From Phycisphaerae bacterium (GTDB lineage: Bacteria > Planctomycetota > Phycisphaerae > UBA1845 > PWPN01): 37,645 bases of DNA. Each line of letters opens with the position of its first letter. Position 1 is the stretch's first letter. Positions 26,301-34,469 of the stretch are shown here, one piece after another. The stretch is taken from NCBI GenBank assembly GCA_012719955.1, contig JAAXZI010000080.1, positions 1 to 37,645 on the forward strand, in the 5' to 3' direction. Both the position numbers and the translations under genes were made by a program. The notes under the pieces were generated by a model. That model was not told where the DNA came from. It was given only the letters and a program-made list of their open reading frames with translations, and searched no databases.

Positions 26301-27857
26301 CGAAACCACCGCAGGGTGCAGTACGCCCTGGTCCACCAGCCACTGCCGCTGGTTCAACTCCACCAGGTGCAGCAAACGCTGGTGTTGGCCGGTGGAGGCA
26401 TAGGCGCCCGCCAGCAGTCCCGGCGCCGTGGCCGTGCCCTCCGTCCGCCCGGAGAGCACAATGGACTCGACCAGGTCGATCACGTCATACCAGTGGCCTC
26501 GCGCCCAGGCCAGCGAGGCATCCAGCAGGGTTACGCTGTCGCGCACCGCCTGGTTGACGCCAGCCATGTCCTCGATGCCGGCCTTGTACGCTTTCACCGC
26601 CTCTTCGGCCAGGTCGAGGCGGCCGGCGAGCAGGTACAGCCGGGTCGCAAACGGCAGGAACTTGCGCCGATTGTCGCCTTCCAACTCACGCCAGCGCTCG
26701 GCCAGGGCCAGCCGCGCCTCCGTATCGGCTCGCTTGAAAGCCAGTCGCGCCTGGCCCAACAGCACGGAAATTTTGAGATCCTCGATCTTCTCTCGATGCT
26801 CGGCCAGAACGGCCGGATCCAGCCCCGCCAGACGATCCAGTACCGCCGCCGCCCGTTCGAGACGATCGGGCACAACCCGCGCGTAAACCGATTCATACCA
26901 CTCGTCGAAAAGCTGGAAGAGCACCTCGGGGTCTTGCGGACGAAGCCGCTCCGCTGCCTCTAAATCCCTCCGGGCAGCCTCCAGTTCCGCGACCTCCAAC
27001 GGGGTTTCGCGGGCGATCAGCCGGCGGAACCGCGCCCGATGTACCCGCAGCAGGGCTGAATCGGGGTTGTTGCGCACGCCGAGATCCAGGATGGCTCGCG
27101 CGAGTTCACGAGGGTCTTCCGGCAGGTCGGTCGGCGCCGTGGCCGGCTGCGTCTCGGCGGTGTCCGCCCGCGACTGCGCATCGAACAGCAACACTTCCCG
27201 AGCGGCATCCCGAACCGCGATGGTGTACTCCCGCTCCAGCAGCGTACACATCAACACGTAAGCTTCCGGCGTCTGTGGATAGCGCGTCAGCAGCACCCGA
27301 AGCGGGGCATGCTCGGAATCCCCGATCGCTTCCGCGTGTTTATGCTGGAGCATGAACGCGGTGGCAAGACCCAGCCAGGCCTGGGGATCTTCAATGGGCT
27401 GCCCACCCGCGTCCCGGGCCGCCTCGCCATCTTCGATCAACCGCCGGTAGATGTAGGCCGCTTCGTTGAACTCCCCGTAGTTGATATAGAGTCTGCCCAG
27501 TTCGTGGGCCGCTTTTCGGTCGTCCGGTCGCAGCCGGAGGTACTGACGGTAGGCCTGCATGGCGCTCATATAGTTGTCGCGCAGGAGCGGCCGGACCTCC
27601 AGGTGGGCCCGGGCATACTGAACCAGCATCTCCGCATCATCCGGATGCCGGCCCAGATATTGCCGGAGCTGGCTGATCGCCACCGGCCAGTTCCGCTCGG
27701 CCAGGGCGACTTTGGCCGACGCCAGGGCCTTCTGAGCCGCGGCCCGTGTGCGCAGCTTGTGGCCGATGAGCATTCCGCCGCCCAGGATCCCGAACAAGAT
27801 CGCGAGGATGACCAGCAGTCTGACGTTGACCCGCGCCGATCGCATGATGTGGCTCAT
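23340..27857 (-). CDS. Giant membrane-anchored TPR protein
   Basis: A 1505-aa protein with one N-terminal transmembrane helix (VRLLVILAILFGILGGGMLIG, about 13-33), followed almost entirely by helical repeats of tetratricopeptide type. The 34-residue pattern W-LG-Y-A-F-A-P is clear in many places, for example near ERNWPVAISQLRQYLGRHPDD, ASVQVGMGDYDAAAASLEEK, and the C-terminal ALYQRALELDPGEASALNNLAWL. It probably scaffolds protein complexes in the periplasm, perhaps for secretion or envelope polymer assembly. The ATG at 27857 is chosen because GGGAG lies ten bases upstream; an in-frame ATG at 27893 lacks a ribosome site. No partner genes of a known system are adjacent. Confidence 0.85.
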   Translation of the reverse strand: MSHIMRSARVNVRLLVILAILFGILGGGMLIGHKLRTRAAAQKALASAKVALAERNWPVAISQLRQYLGRHPDDAEMLVQYARAHLEVRPLLRDNYMSAMQAYRQYLRLRPDDRKAAHELGRLYINYGEFNEAAYIYRRLIEDGEAARDAGGQPIEDPQAWLGLATAFMLQHKHAEAIGDSEHAPLRVLLTRYPQTPEAYVLMCTLLEREYTIAVRDAAREVLLFDAQSRADTAETQPATAPTDLPEDPRELARAILDLGVRNNPDSALLRVHRARFRRLIARETPLEVAELEAARRDLEAAERLRPQDPEVLFQLFDEWYESVYARVVPDRLERAAAVLDRLAGLDPAVLAEHREKIEDLKISVLLGQARLAFKRADTEARLALAERWRELEGDNRRKFLPFATRLYLLAGRLDLAEEAVKAYKAGIEDMAGVNQAVRDSVTLLDASLAWARGHWYDVIDLVESIVLSGRTEGTATAPGLLAGAYASTGQHQRLLHLVELNQRQWLVDQGVLHPAVVSAMALNRWVEAERYARLLEQLEPENLNARVLRIQASGAVLAGSRVAADEMEGLIKETAALREAHPKSVDVRLLEAELLFNAGRKDEAIASLERAANECERPLAARMKAIQYLRNMPGRESEALTACRTAAEKEPEAAAPRIVLAELLAAADKNDEAVAVLEQAEREFALLEPQVPVERQEELRRERAAISKALAHHWLEAGERGRAIEKLQQLARELPSDMAVRRELLQMPEIADHPQLAQPLIDDMKRIEGERGVKWRLAQAQLWIKGLDKQSTRGDELRRRQEISAHLMRCIEADPSWEEPVVLLGRMYEDLEQDLRAEEVYRGWLQKQRGNLTVINRLLALLQRQRRAADMAVLLKELPDDERGRVLQERYGASVQVGMGDYDAAAASLEEKIRKDPNDLPAYVLLAALYQTHRKDAEAALKLLDKALDISPDFFDAFSAKIAILNALGRNDEAVRLASAEVDRRKSFEVYKLRADLYGVLGRMDRAEQDLVQLAAMKESRGRGHLLLGEFYEANGQPDKAIAAWEQGLAAWPDHPELTEKLIDALVHRPDRESRQKGREILDRLLGQGAGSSSLLLADAHYWLAEGGENNRRKARVSLEEAVRLNPQNVSAAVMLVKLVKSEEARHHQVGQARELLARALAANPHSPDLLMILAEMEAERGSLAAAVDAAIAATEADPRNLAALHLATRLALQAGQTEKAARCNEAASRLQPDDEEAKLLHARILAARGSRDQALKYLEEYCRTEPGQASGNALLTLAELEGAAGKVEASHVRLEQAAAIAPDDLGVLRARLEALAGQRRYAEIRPLVEKNLKGAEGDVAVLLMGAGILIGGGRDYLEDAVALYQRALELDPGEASALNNLAWLTGVELDRPAEALERYAEPGLRRYPNNPHLLDTRGTLYVRLQDYQRARADFEKCVVLSNHLPATHCSALLNLGRVYAELNETRQARASLLEAQRIDREAKVLSEAQRAELKRLLEAIDGT

Positions 27858-28025
27858 CCGTTCAAGACTCCCGGAGTTGGTAAGCACAACCATACGATAG
27901 GCATGATGCCCGCCGATTTTCCGCGCGCATCAACCCGCGGGTCTTATTAATGAAAATTCAGCCGAGTGGTCACGAGCCGGGTGGTGATGAGAGGCGAAAC
28001 ACACCCTCTGCGGGGGCCAGTGGCT

Positions 28026-28727
28026 TTACGCCACCTCAAGCAGCGGCCTCAAGTCGGTCCAGGTATAGTCCGGCGCGGCGACGCCGATATCGCTGATTCG
28101 CTCGGCACGGTTGAGCCAGGCGGTCCGAAGGCCCAGAGGGCCGGCGCCGCCCACGTCGCTGTGCAGCGAATCGCCCACGTGCAGCACGCGCTCAGGCGAC
28201 CAGCCGGTGATGCGCAAGGCATGTTGAAAGATGCCCGGATGAGGTTTGTAGCAGCGCGCCGATTCCGAAGTCACGACGTAATCAAAACGCAACCCATGGG
28301 TCCGCATGGCGGCGCGGATCTCCGGCTCATCGGCATTGCTGACGATGCAGACCGGCAGCTTCAGCCTGGACAGCACCTCTTTGACCTCAGGAAACAGCGG
28401 GGGCTCCGCCAGATAGGCGTTGAGCCGCTCAATGTAAGGGCGGGCGTCAAAATCCTTCACCAGGCCCGCGCAGGTTTCGACCAGCGTGTCGTGCTCAATC
28501 TCGATGAGCCGGCGGAAGACGTCCGTCCCGGCCTCGATCGCCGCAAAGTAACGCAGCCCCCACTGGCGGGCCAGTTCCGAGCAACAACCGTTGAGGCCAT
28601 GATCTTCCAGGACCTGCCGGCAGACCGCCTCGACCGCCTGCCGATCGCCGGCGGCCACCGTTCCGTAGAAATCCAGAAACACGCCTTCCAGACCATCCTC
28701 GTGTCTGCTGTTTAACTTCGATGCCAT
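28026..28727 (-). CDS. HAD-superfamily hydrolase
   Basis: A 233-aa HAD type IA hydrolase. Motif I is FLDFYGTV with nucleophile D19; a Tyr stands where most phosphatases have the second Asp, a DxYGT form known from haloacid dehalogenase-type members. Motif II is CIVSNADE, motif III is CYKPHPGIF and motif IV is VLHVGDSLHSDVGGA. The helical cap lies between about 25 and 95. Substrate unknown; either a dehalogenase-like enzyme or a divergent phosphatase. The ATG at 28727 is followed directly by a natural N-terminus. A TATAAT lies only six bases upstream, so the mRNA may be leaderless. Confidence 0.85.
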   Translation of the reverse strand: MASKLNSRHEDGLEGVFLDFYGTVAAGDRQAVEAVCRQVLEDHGLNGCCSELARQWGLRYFAAIEAGTDVFRRLIEIEHDTLVETCAGLVKDFDARPYIERLNAYLAEPPLFPEVKEVLSRLKLPVCIVSNADEPEIRAAMRTHGLRFDYVVTSESARCYKPHPGIFQHALRITGWSPERVLHVGDSLHSDVGGAGPLGLRTAWLNRAERISDIGVAAPDYTWTDLRPLLEVA

Positions 28728-28733
28728 GAGAGA

Positions 28734-28739
28734 ATTATA
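28734..28739 (-). promoter_or_regulatory. Possible -10 element of the HAD gene
   Basis: TATAAT on the minus strand, six bases before the ATG. The 17-base-upstream -35 position is only a weak match. If used, transcription would begin at or next to the start codon. Confidence 0.35.
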
Positions 28740-28775
28740 ACCACGATTCGCCGATCAATCAGGTTACAGTTATTC

Positions 28776-28804
28776 TTGACTCTGAAGGTAAAATAAGGTA
28801 ACCT
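28776..28804 (+). promoter_or_regulatory. Possible promoter of the secreted coiled-coil gene
   Basis: TTGACT (28776-28781), a 17-nt spacer, then TAACCT (28799-28804). The -35 is good and the -10 weak. AGGTTA at 28761-28766 and TAACCT at 28799-28804 are an inverted pair that brackets the -35, which might be an operator. Confidence 0.35.
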
Positions 28805-28863
28805 CAAGCAGATAGTTTGCTCCACTGCCGACGGGGAGGATAGGAAGATGTGGAGACAGAAAA

Positions 28864-29844
28864 ATGACGGCCCGCCAAGTCATCCTTCCGGCACTTGCGA
28901 TCGTTTTTTTGGGTTTCTTCCACACCGTTCAGGCTCAGCAGGCTTCCACAGCGCCTGCCGGGAACCAGCCCGCGGAACAACGCCAGGTTAACGTCCCGGC
29001 GCCGCTCGAGCCCGTCAATATCAGCCAAGAGGACCTCGCCAGACTCCGGGCCAGTCTCCCCCGGCTGCGGGCCAAGCTCAAGACCGATTTCGAGAACAGC
29101 AAAGAATGGAAGGCGGCCATAGCGGCGGTCAAGCAAACGACCAAGGACTATGAGTCGGTCCGCAAGGCCACCCTCGCCAAGGTCCGGGCCACGCCGGAGT
29201 ACGCCAAGGCGGTGGCGCGGCTCCAGAAAGCGCAACAGGAATACGACGCGCTCCCGGCCCAACCGGCCGATGCCAAAGCTGCCGAGCGGCTCATGAAAGA
29301 GATCCTTGCCGCCCGCTCCGAAGTGGGAAAACTGGAAGCCGAGGAATTGAAAAAGAACGCCGAGGTATCCGCAGCCAAGGAAGCTTCGGTCAAGGCCCAG
29401 CAGGAGCTCGCCGCCCTGCGGAAGCGCTTCGAGGAAAGCTACACCTCCGCCCCGGAATGGACCAACCGGCTCCAACAGATCGAGACCATCGAGAGCGCCC
29501 TCCTCAGCGAGCGCCTGCGCCAGGAACAGGAACTCACTCGCCAGCAGCAGGAAAACAGCTGCCAGCAACGACGCGAGCAGGAGGAACGCGCCTTCCGCCA
29601 GGAAGTGCTGGCCCACATGACCGTCCAGCGGATGATGCTCGAACAGCAGTACGTGGCGCTCACTCAACCGCAGACGCTGGGTGAAAATGGGCGTACGGCG
29701 GAGCCGATCTATGTCGGCCCCTACCGAGGAGTGTGTCTGCCTCGCCCAGCACAGCGCTATGGCTGCGCTCCCAGAAGGGTACGCCCACGTGCTACAAGCA
29801 TGGGCGACTCCGTCAGGGAGATCGTCATCACAACCGGAGATTAA
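28864..29844 (+). CDS. Secreted coiled-coil protein of unknown function
   Basis: A 326-aa protein with a clean signal peptide (LPALAIVFLGFFHTVQAQQ, cleavage after AQA near residue 25). Residues of about 45-255 are rich in A, K, E, Q and R with heptad-like spacing and no proline in long stretches: a coiled coil (KLEAEELKKNAEVSAAKEAS, LRQEQELTRQQQENSCQQRR). The tail after VGPYRGV is short, arginine-rich and unlike the rest. GGAG lies eight bases before the ATG. A terminator follows at 29914. It may be a periplasmic chaperone-like or surface-layer accessory protein; no family is recognised. Confidence 0.75.
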   Translation: MTARQVILPALAIVFLGFFHTVQAQQASTAPAGNQPAEQRQVNVPAPLEPVNISQEDLARLRASLPRLRAKLKTDFENSKEWKAAIAAVKQTTKDYESVRKATLAKVRATPEYAKAVARLQKAQQEYDALPAQPADAKAAERLMKEILAARSEVGKLEAEELKKNAEVSAAKEASVKAQQELAALRKRFEESYTSAPEWTNRLQQIETIESALLSERLRQEQELTRQQQENSCQQRREQEERAFRQEVLAHMTVQRMMLEQQYVALTQPQTLGENGRTAEPIYVGPYRGVCLPRPAQRYGCAPRRVRPRATSMGDSVREIVITTGD

Positions 29845-29913
29845 GCGGCTTCGGCTAATTCGGCGCCGCCCGCGTCGCCACAGCCGCGACCATGAATTCA
29901 CCTGCATCACAGC

Positions 29914-29957
29914 AGGAAGGCCGCGACCATCCCCCGATGGCCGCGGCCTTCCTTTTT
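29914..29957 (+). terminator. Rho-independent terminator
   Basis: AGGAAGGCCGCG (29914-29925) pairs perfectly with CGCGGCCTTCCT (29942-29953). CCATC/GATGG can extend the helix inward, and a run of five T ends it. It terminates the secreted coiled-coil gene and may also serve the converging porin gene. Confidence 0.9.
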
Positions 29958-29971
29958 AGAACGAGCAGATT

Positions 29972-31459
29972 TCAGAACGAGTAAACCACGCTGAGGGTCG
30001 CGGTCAACTGCTGCCCCTCATCCACGAAGGGAGCATTGTTGTCTGAGAAATCCCAGCGCAGCTCCGGCCGGATCAGCAATCCACTCAACCACGGATCCTT
30101 GGGGAAAGGCGTGTAGCCCAATCCCGCAGTCAGCGAGTAGAAATTCCCCGGATACCCCGTGCGCTGGCCGTAGTTGTCGCCGAACCACTCGATCCGCCCC
30201 GTGGTGTTGAGATAGTCATTGAACTGGTAATTCAGCATGTAGGAGATGCCATACCAGGAGTTGTCCCGCCGGCGGGGCCTGCTGCCGTTCTTGCTCAGCC
30301 CGGGCACGTCGTCCTCCCAGGCGTAGTAGCTGTCGATGACCTGGGTCAGCTTCTGGGTCCACTTGTAGGTCCAGACGGCGTTCCAGATATGGCGGTTCTG
30401 TCCGCCGTAATCCTTGGTGATTTCCTCCGGCCCCCCGATGTAGTTGAAGCCGAACCGGGAGCGGGGCTCATCGCCACATTGCTGCTTGCTGTCCACGCCG
30501 AACCCGGCATGCCAGGAAGCGCCGTGGTTGTTGTCCTTGAACTGGTCCCACCCGCGCGAGGCCCCAAAGTGGAAGTTCCAGTTGTCAATGTAGTAGCGGC
30601 CCAGTACCCCCGTATGCGTGAACGGCCCGTAGCCAAACAGCATGCTCCGCGTCGGCAGCCAGTTCAGCGGCGAGGGGATCACCTCGGCCCCGATGGTCGT
30701 GTACCACTTGCCGAAGGTTACCTCGAGGCCCTGGTTCTCGGCCGTCTTGATCCAGAGCTGGGTGTAGAATTGGGCCAGGTCAAATGAATGCGTGTGGGTC
30801 TCGTGGTCCAACAGGCCCACGGACGCGTTCAGCCGGGAGTCGGCGCCAAAAATGGGATCGACGCGGAACCCCAGGTCCACATCCTTGTCTTTGTCGTAAC
30901 TGCGTTCCAGGATGATGGCCAACTGGTTCATCTTCAGATTGTCGGGCTTGCGCGATTCGTATACCCGCAGCGGCAAACCCGCGCGACTTCCCCCGGGGCC
31001 GGTCAGAATCCCGGTGAATGACGTCTCGACCCAGCCGAACGCATTCAAGCCGATCGCGTCCATGCCCTCCCCCAGCCCCGCCGCGTCAAAGAACCGCATC
31101 AGCGGCTTGCGCGGTTCGGACTCCGCCGCCGCCTCCGTCTCGGATGCGGCCTCATCTGTCGGTTGAACCGCTTCGGCTTCTGCAACCCGCTCTTGAGCGG
31201 ACGGCGGCGACCCGGCCGGCTCGACCTGATTCTCCAGGGATGCCGGCCGCGTGGTGAGTTGCTCCCCAAGCGCCGGCCCGGCGGCCACCAGCCCGGCCAT
31301 GGCCACGAGCAGCAGTCCTGAATAAGAACCACCCATCACGAAAATACGCAGGCGCGAAACCCGGCCGATCCGCCGACATGATCCACATCTGTCGCGTTCT
31401 CGGGCGGCCGTGCTTCGATTGGCAGGCGTGGCAGGCAGGCAGTCGCGATATTTCGTCAT
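29972..31459 (-). CDS. Outer-membrane beta-barrel porin (BBP2-like)
   Basis: A 495-aa protein. A long basic N-region precedes the hydrophobic export signal (SGLLLVAMAGLVAAGPALG, about 48-65). An acidic linker (about 70-115) then leads to a barrel made of alternating strands such as LNAFGWVETSFTG, VDLGFRVDPIFG, LEVTFGKWYTTIGAE and FYSLTAGLGYTPF. It ends in the outer-membrane signature VVYSF with terminal Phe. It resembles the OmpL-like beta-barrel porin-2 family, which forms diffusion channels. AAGGAG lies nine bases before the ATG, supporting the long N-region. This gene shows the cell has an outer membrane. Confidence 0.87.
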   Translation of the reverse strand: MTKYRDCLPATPANRSTAARERDRCGSCRRIGRVSRLRIFVMGGSYSGLLLVAMAGLVAAGPALGEQLTTRPASLENQVEPAGSPPSAQERVAEAEAVQPTDEAASETEAAAESEPRKPLMRFFDAAGLGEGMDAIGLNAFGWVETSFTGILTGPGGSRAGLPLRVYESRKPDNLKMNQLAIILERSYDKDKDVDLGFRVDPIFGADSRLNASVGLLDHETHTHSFDLAQFYTQLWIKTAENQGLEVTFGKWYTTIGAEVIPSPLNWLPTRSMLFGYGPFTHTGVLGRYYIDNWNFHFGASRGWDQFKDNNHGASWHAGFGVDSKQQCGDEPRSRFGFNYIGGPEEITKDYGGQNRHIWNAVWTYKWTQKLTQVIDSYYAWEDDVPGLSKNGSRPRRRDNSWYGISYMLNYQFNDYLNTTGRIEWFGDNYGQRTGYPGNFYSLTAGLGYTPFPKDPWLSGLLIRPELRWDFSDNNAPFVDEGQQLTATLSVVYSF

Positions 31460-31556
31460 CGCTGTGATCTCCTTTCAACGAGGTTTGAGACACGGCCCGC
31501 CCGGCCGGGTGCGTCTCACAGGAGCCCAACTGAAGCGCCACCGGACGCCCGGCGAC

Positions 31557-31730
31557 TCAAACCCCCGCCGCCGCCAGTGCCGATGCCAGCAGCGCGCTGG
31601 CCACGCCGCTGATGATCGTGTCGCCCAAAAAACTGGGCCAGAAATCATCCGGCAGGCAGCCCCCCGCACCCAGCACCGTGCAGCACCCCAGAGTCATCAC
31701 CGCCAGCCACTTTGTCAGTCGTTCCCTCAT
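31557..31730 (-). CDS. Mini-lipoprotein
   Basis: A 57-aa protein with an export signal and lipobox (LAVMTLGCCTVLGAGGC, with the last Cys at about residue 25 as the lipidation site). A 32-residue mature part follows: LPDDFWPSFLGDTIISGVASALLASALAAAGV, in two sections of mostly hydrophobic character. AGGAG lies six bases before the ATG at 31730. It lies 97 nt downstream of the porin start side, on the same strand. No family name is recognised. Confidence 0.65.
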   Translation of the reverse strand: MRERLTKWLAVMTLGCCTVLGAGGCLPDDFWPSFLGDTIISGVASALLASALAAAGV

Positions 31731-32030
31731 CGTGCACTCCTTCCACATCAAACGGATTGAAGACGCTCATCCACAGCGCCGTGGATTGCCATCACGGAAT
31801 CATGGCTGCCCGAATCGAGCGCACACGCCAATCGCAACAGAAAACGATCCTGATCCGCTAGCCCGAGGCGAACAGTTCACGTGACAGGGTCGGCCTGCCC
31901 TCCCGATGGCCGCGCCAACCACCGTGAGCACGAATATGGCAAAGACGACATCAGCAGCCTACCATTCCATCTTCAAGGCAGCAAGTAATTACTTTAATTT
32001 GCAGTTGAATTAGCCGGCCACAACGTCAAT
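31731..32030. other. Non-coding stretch
   Basis: No gene, repeat array or tRNA is supported between the mini-lipoprotein start and the candidate small RNA. The right part (31970-32030) is AT-richer. The promoter of the mini-lipoprotein probably lies here. Confidence 0.5.
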
Positions 32031-32230
32031 AAAAAAAAGGGGCGGTGGGTGGACTGAGAACGCGCCTGTATCATTCCCAGTCCACGCTGGACTCCCGGCA
32101 CCGCACCGGCGTCCCCACCGACCAACCTTTTGACTTCATCAACACTTTGTGCCTGTCCCGCGCTCCCCGCTTCAGACGGGGATCGCAGGTTCAACACCCG
32201 TTCTTACTCATGTGCCGTGCCAAGCCCGGC
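32031..32230 (-). ncRNA. Candidate small RNA with a terminator-like 3' end
   Basis: Read on the minus strand, the segment holds a CCCCG/CGGGG hairpin (about 32166-32183), then GGTGGG (complement of 32114-32119) that can close on CCCACC (complement of 32044-32049), followed by GCCCC and eight T (complement of 32031-32038). Inside, one AGTCCA element (32079-32084) can pair with TGGACT copies on either side (32050-32055 or 32088-32093), giving two exclusive folds. A weak TTGCAC..CATATT promoter may lie near 32240-32270. No known RNA family is recognised, so this remains a structural guess. Confidence 0.3.
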
Positions 32231-32635
32231 GGGAATATGAATAATTCCCTGAATTGTGCAAATGACGAGATTAACGAAGCTTATAACCGCAGCTGGGCGG
32301 TCCCACGGCGGGCGTCGGCCGATGCGTCCGGCCGGACATGCCCATGGCTTAGGCAAAGCCCGCCGGGAGTGCCCACGAAATAAGCAATCCGCCTTCGCGA
32401 GACCACTCAAAGGGCCTTTGGATGTGTCTGCGCAACGCGATCCAGAGAGTGTCATACGCGCGAGGGAGAGTGTTACACGCGTGAGGAACGACCCGCCTCC
32501 CCGGCAGCTTTTTGGCGCAAACCGCGAGGCTCGGCCCGGAAGGCCCCTAGGACGGGAGCGTCTCGCCCCCTTCCAGGGCGCATGACCGGCGGATTGGCCG
32601 GTCACGGCCCACGTGCTTGCCAGCGCCGCCGGTTG
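32231..32635. other. Non-coding stretch downstream of dnaA
   Basis: No convincing gene. At 32441-32483 an AGAGTGT..CGCG.GAGG word of about 21 nt occurs twice in tandem with a few changes. TGACCGGC (32583-32590) pairs with GCCGGTCA (32597-32604), a small hairpin 30-50 nt after the dnaA stop, without a T run. Confidence 0.5.
32583..32604 (-). terminator. Possible hairpin after dnaA
   Basis: An 8-bp stem and 6-nt loop lie about 32 nt beyond the dnaA stop. There is no T tract, so termination would need Rho or other factors; it may only be an mRNA 3' stabiliser. Confidence 0.3.
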
Positions 32636-34207
32636 TCAGATGGCGGCCAGTTCAGGATTCCCCAGCACACCCCCCTCGACGCTACTGGAACGAAACTCAG
32701 GCTTGCAGTCCGCCGGCATCCGTGTCGACTTGGCCATGAATGACGGGCGATCGTCTCTCTCTTCAGCCAGTTCGGCCGGCCGGGTGGAGCGGGAGACCAG
32801 CCCCAGTTGCTCCTCGATCTTGCTGACGATCTCCCTCAGGCGTTCCTCCCGGACGCCCGCCGGCGTTTGCCGTCGAACCATCTCATCGGCCTCCAGCAGC
32901 CCGGCGATCTTGCGGTTGGCCAGGATCACCGTCGAGTGGTTCTTGTTGCCCATGAACCGCCCGATCTCCGGGAAGCTCATGTCCGTATGCTTGCGGGCCA
33001 GGTACATGGCAATGCCGCGGGCCAGCGCGATCGTGCGCGTCTTGCGCGAGGTGTGCAGATCGGCCGGCGTCAGCCCGAAGTACGTGGCGACGGTCTGGTC
33101 GATCTCCTCGATGCCCAACACACGCTGGGTGCGATGCAGGTGCTCGGCCAGCGAACGCCGGGCCAGCGCCAGCGTCACCGGCTGGTGGGCGATGGAACTG
33201 AACATAACCAGCTTGAGCAGCGCGCCCTCCAGCTCGCGGATGTTGGACCGCAGATGCTCGGCGATGTAAGCGATGACGTCCTCGGGGATCGGCTTGGCGG
33301 TCGCGGCCCGGGCCCGACGACGAAGAATCTCGCAGCGCATCTCGAAATCAGGCACGTCGATGCGCACCACCATGCCGGCCACAAAACGGTTCAGAAGCTG
33401 TTCGCTGAACTGTCCGATCAGCTTCGGGTGCGAATCCGAGGCCAGCACCACGTGCTTGCGCAGGGCGTCGATGGCGTTGAACGTGTGCAGGAACTCCTCC
33501 TGCGTCGCCTTCTTGTTGGCCAGGAAATGCACGTCATCCACGATGAGCACGTCGAGATTGCGGTAACGCTGGCGGAAGCTCTCAATCTGCCCCGAGCGAA
33601 TCGCCAGCACGAACTCGTTGGTGAATTCGTCGCCGTTGACGTAAGCCCATCGGCACTCCGGATGCTTTTCCGCCAGTTCGTTGGCCAGGGCCTGCAACAG
33701 GTGCGTCTTGCCCAGGCCGCTGCTGCCGTGGATGAACACGGGGCTGTAGGCTTCCGGCGAGCGGTCCGCGATCCGCCGGATCACCGAGTAGGCCAGTTCG
33801 TTGGCCGGCCCCACCACGAGATCCTCAAAACGCCCGCGCAGCTTGCGCGGCGGCGGCGCTCCCTGCCGCCGGTATTCCCGCACCACGCGCTCGGGGTTCT
33901 TCGCAATGAATTCCGCCTGTGAGTTGAGCTGGTGCTTGCGCAGAGCCTGCAGCAGGCGCGGATCCACCGAGAAGGAAACGCGGCAATCCGCTCCCACCAC
34001 CTCCTGGGCCACGGCCTGGATGGTATCACTGAAGTTCCGCTCGATCCATCCGCAGATGAATGCGTTGGGCACGCTGATCTTGAGATGCCCGTCCGCCTCG
34101 ACGAACTGCGTCACATTCTTGAACCAGACCTTGTAACGCTGCGCGCCCAGCCTCTCTGCCAGCTTCGCCTGAATCAACGCGATAGAATCCATCCGGGGAA
34201 TATGCAC
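32636..34207 (-). CDS. dnaA: Chromosomal replication initiator DnaA
   Basis: A 523-aa DnaA. Domain I begins at SIALIQAKLAERLGAQRYKVWF, the linker is short, and the AAA+ domain has Walker A HGSSGLGKTHLL (about 160-170), Walker B VLIVDDVHFL, sensor 1 LASDSHP, box VII LNRFVAGMVVRID and sensor 2 RSNIRELEGALLKL. Domain IV carries the DNA-binding signature DMSFPEIGRFMGNKNHSTV. About 55 extra residues follow it. DnaA binds 9-mer boxes and melts the origin. The GTG at 34207 is chosen because AAGGAG (complement of 34215-34220) lies seven bases upstream; an ATG five codons inside is possible, and a longer ATG frame at 34321 is unlikely. dnaN is not adjacent. Confidence 0.96.
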   Translation of the reverse strand: MHIPRMDSIALIQAKLAERLGAQRYKVWFKNVTQFVEADGHLKISVPNAFICGWIERNFSDTIQAVAQEVVGADCRVSFSVDPRLLQALRKHQLNSQAEFIAKNPERVVREYRRQGAPPPRKLRGRFEDLVVGPANELAYSVIRRIADRSPEAYSPVFIHGSSGLGKTHLLQALANELAEKHPECRWAYVNGDEFTNEFVLAIRSGQIESFRQRYRNLDVLIVDDVHFLANKKATQEEFLHTFNAIDALRKHVVLASDSHPKLIGQFSEQLLNRFVAGMVVRIDVPDFEMRCEILRRRARAATAKPIPEDVIAYIAEHLRSNIRELEGALLKLVMFSSIAHQPVTLALARRSLAEHLHRTQRVLGIEEIDQTVATYFGLTPADLHTSRKTRTIALARGIAMYLARKHTDMSFPEIGRFMGNKNHSTVILANRKIAGLLEADEMVRRQTPAGVREERLREIVSKIEEQLGLVSRSTRPAELAEERDDRPSFMAKSTRMPADCKPEFRSSSVEGGVLGNPELAAI

Positions 34208-34436
34208 GAAGCCACTCCTTCCCGCGCGATTGGTGCGGTTTCTGCGGTGCCCTGTGTGTAATCCTTGGATCGGGGCGGGCCTTTGGTTGCTTGCCATCCG
34301 CCTCGAAAATTGATCCGTCAACGAGGGCGTAACTTATCGGCCAATGGCAGCGAAATCAATGCGTTTTTTTGGGGCCACAGCGCCCAACAGAAATGAGGAT
34401 TCTGCGCTGTCGAGAGTTGCGCTTCCGGAAAAATAC

Positions 34437-34469
34437 TTATCCACTTCCACCCATAGGGTATGTGGATAA
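34437..34469. promoter_or_regulatory. Pair of inverted DnaA boxes upstream of dnaA
   Basis: TTATCCACT (34437-34445, 8 of 9 to consensus) and TGTGGATAA (34461-34469, the exact complement of TTATCCACA). They face each other across 15 nt and lie 230-262 nt before the dnaA start. They fit dnaA autoregulation, or part of an origin. Only two boxes are visible and no strong AT-rich unwinding element is apparent. Confidence 0.8.

Noticed and set aside
32160-32215. tRNA gene suggested by a GGTTCAA word
   Set aside because: No acceptor stem, anticodon arm or D arm can be placed around it.
32200-32235. Sigma-54 promoter (TTGGCAC on the minus strand)
   Set aside because: The -12 TTGCA partner is missing at the required spacing.
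32045-32383. Small plus-strand frame (112 aa)
   Set aside because: No ribosome site, no recognisable composition, and it overlaps the candidate RNA structure.
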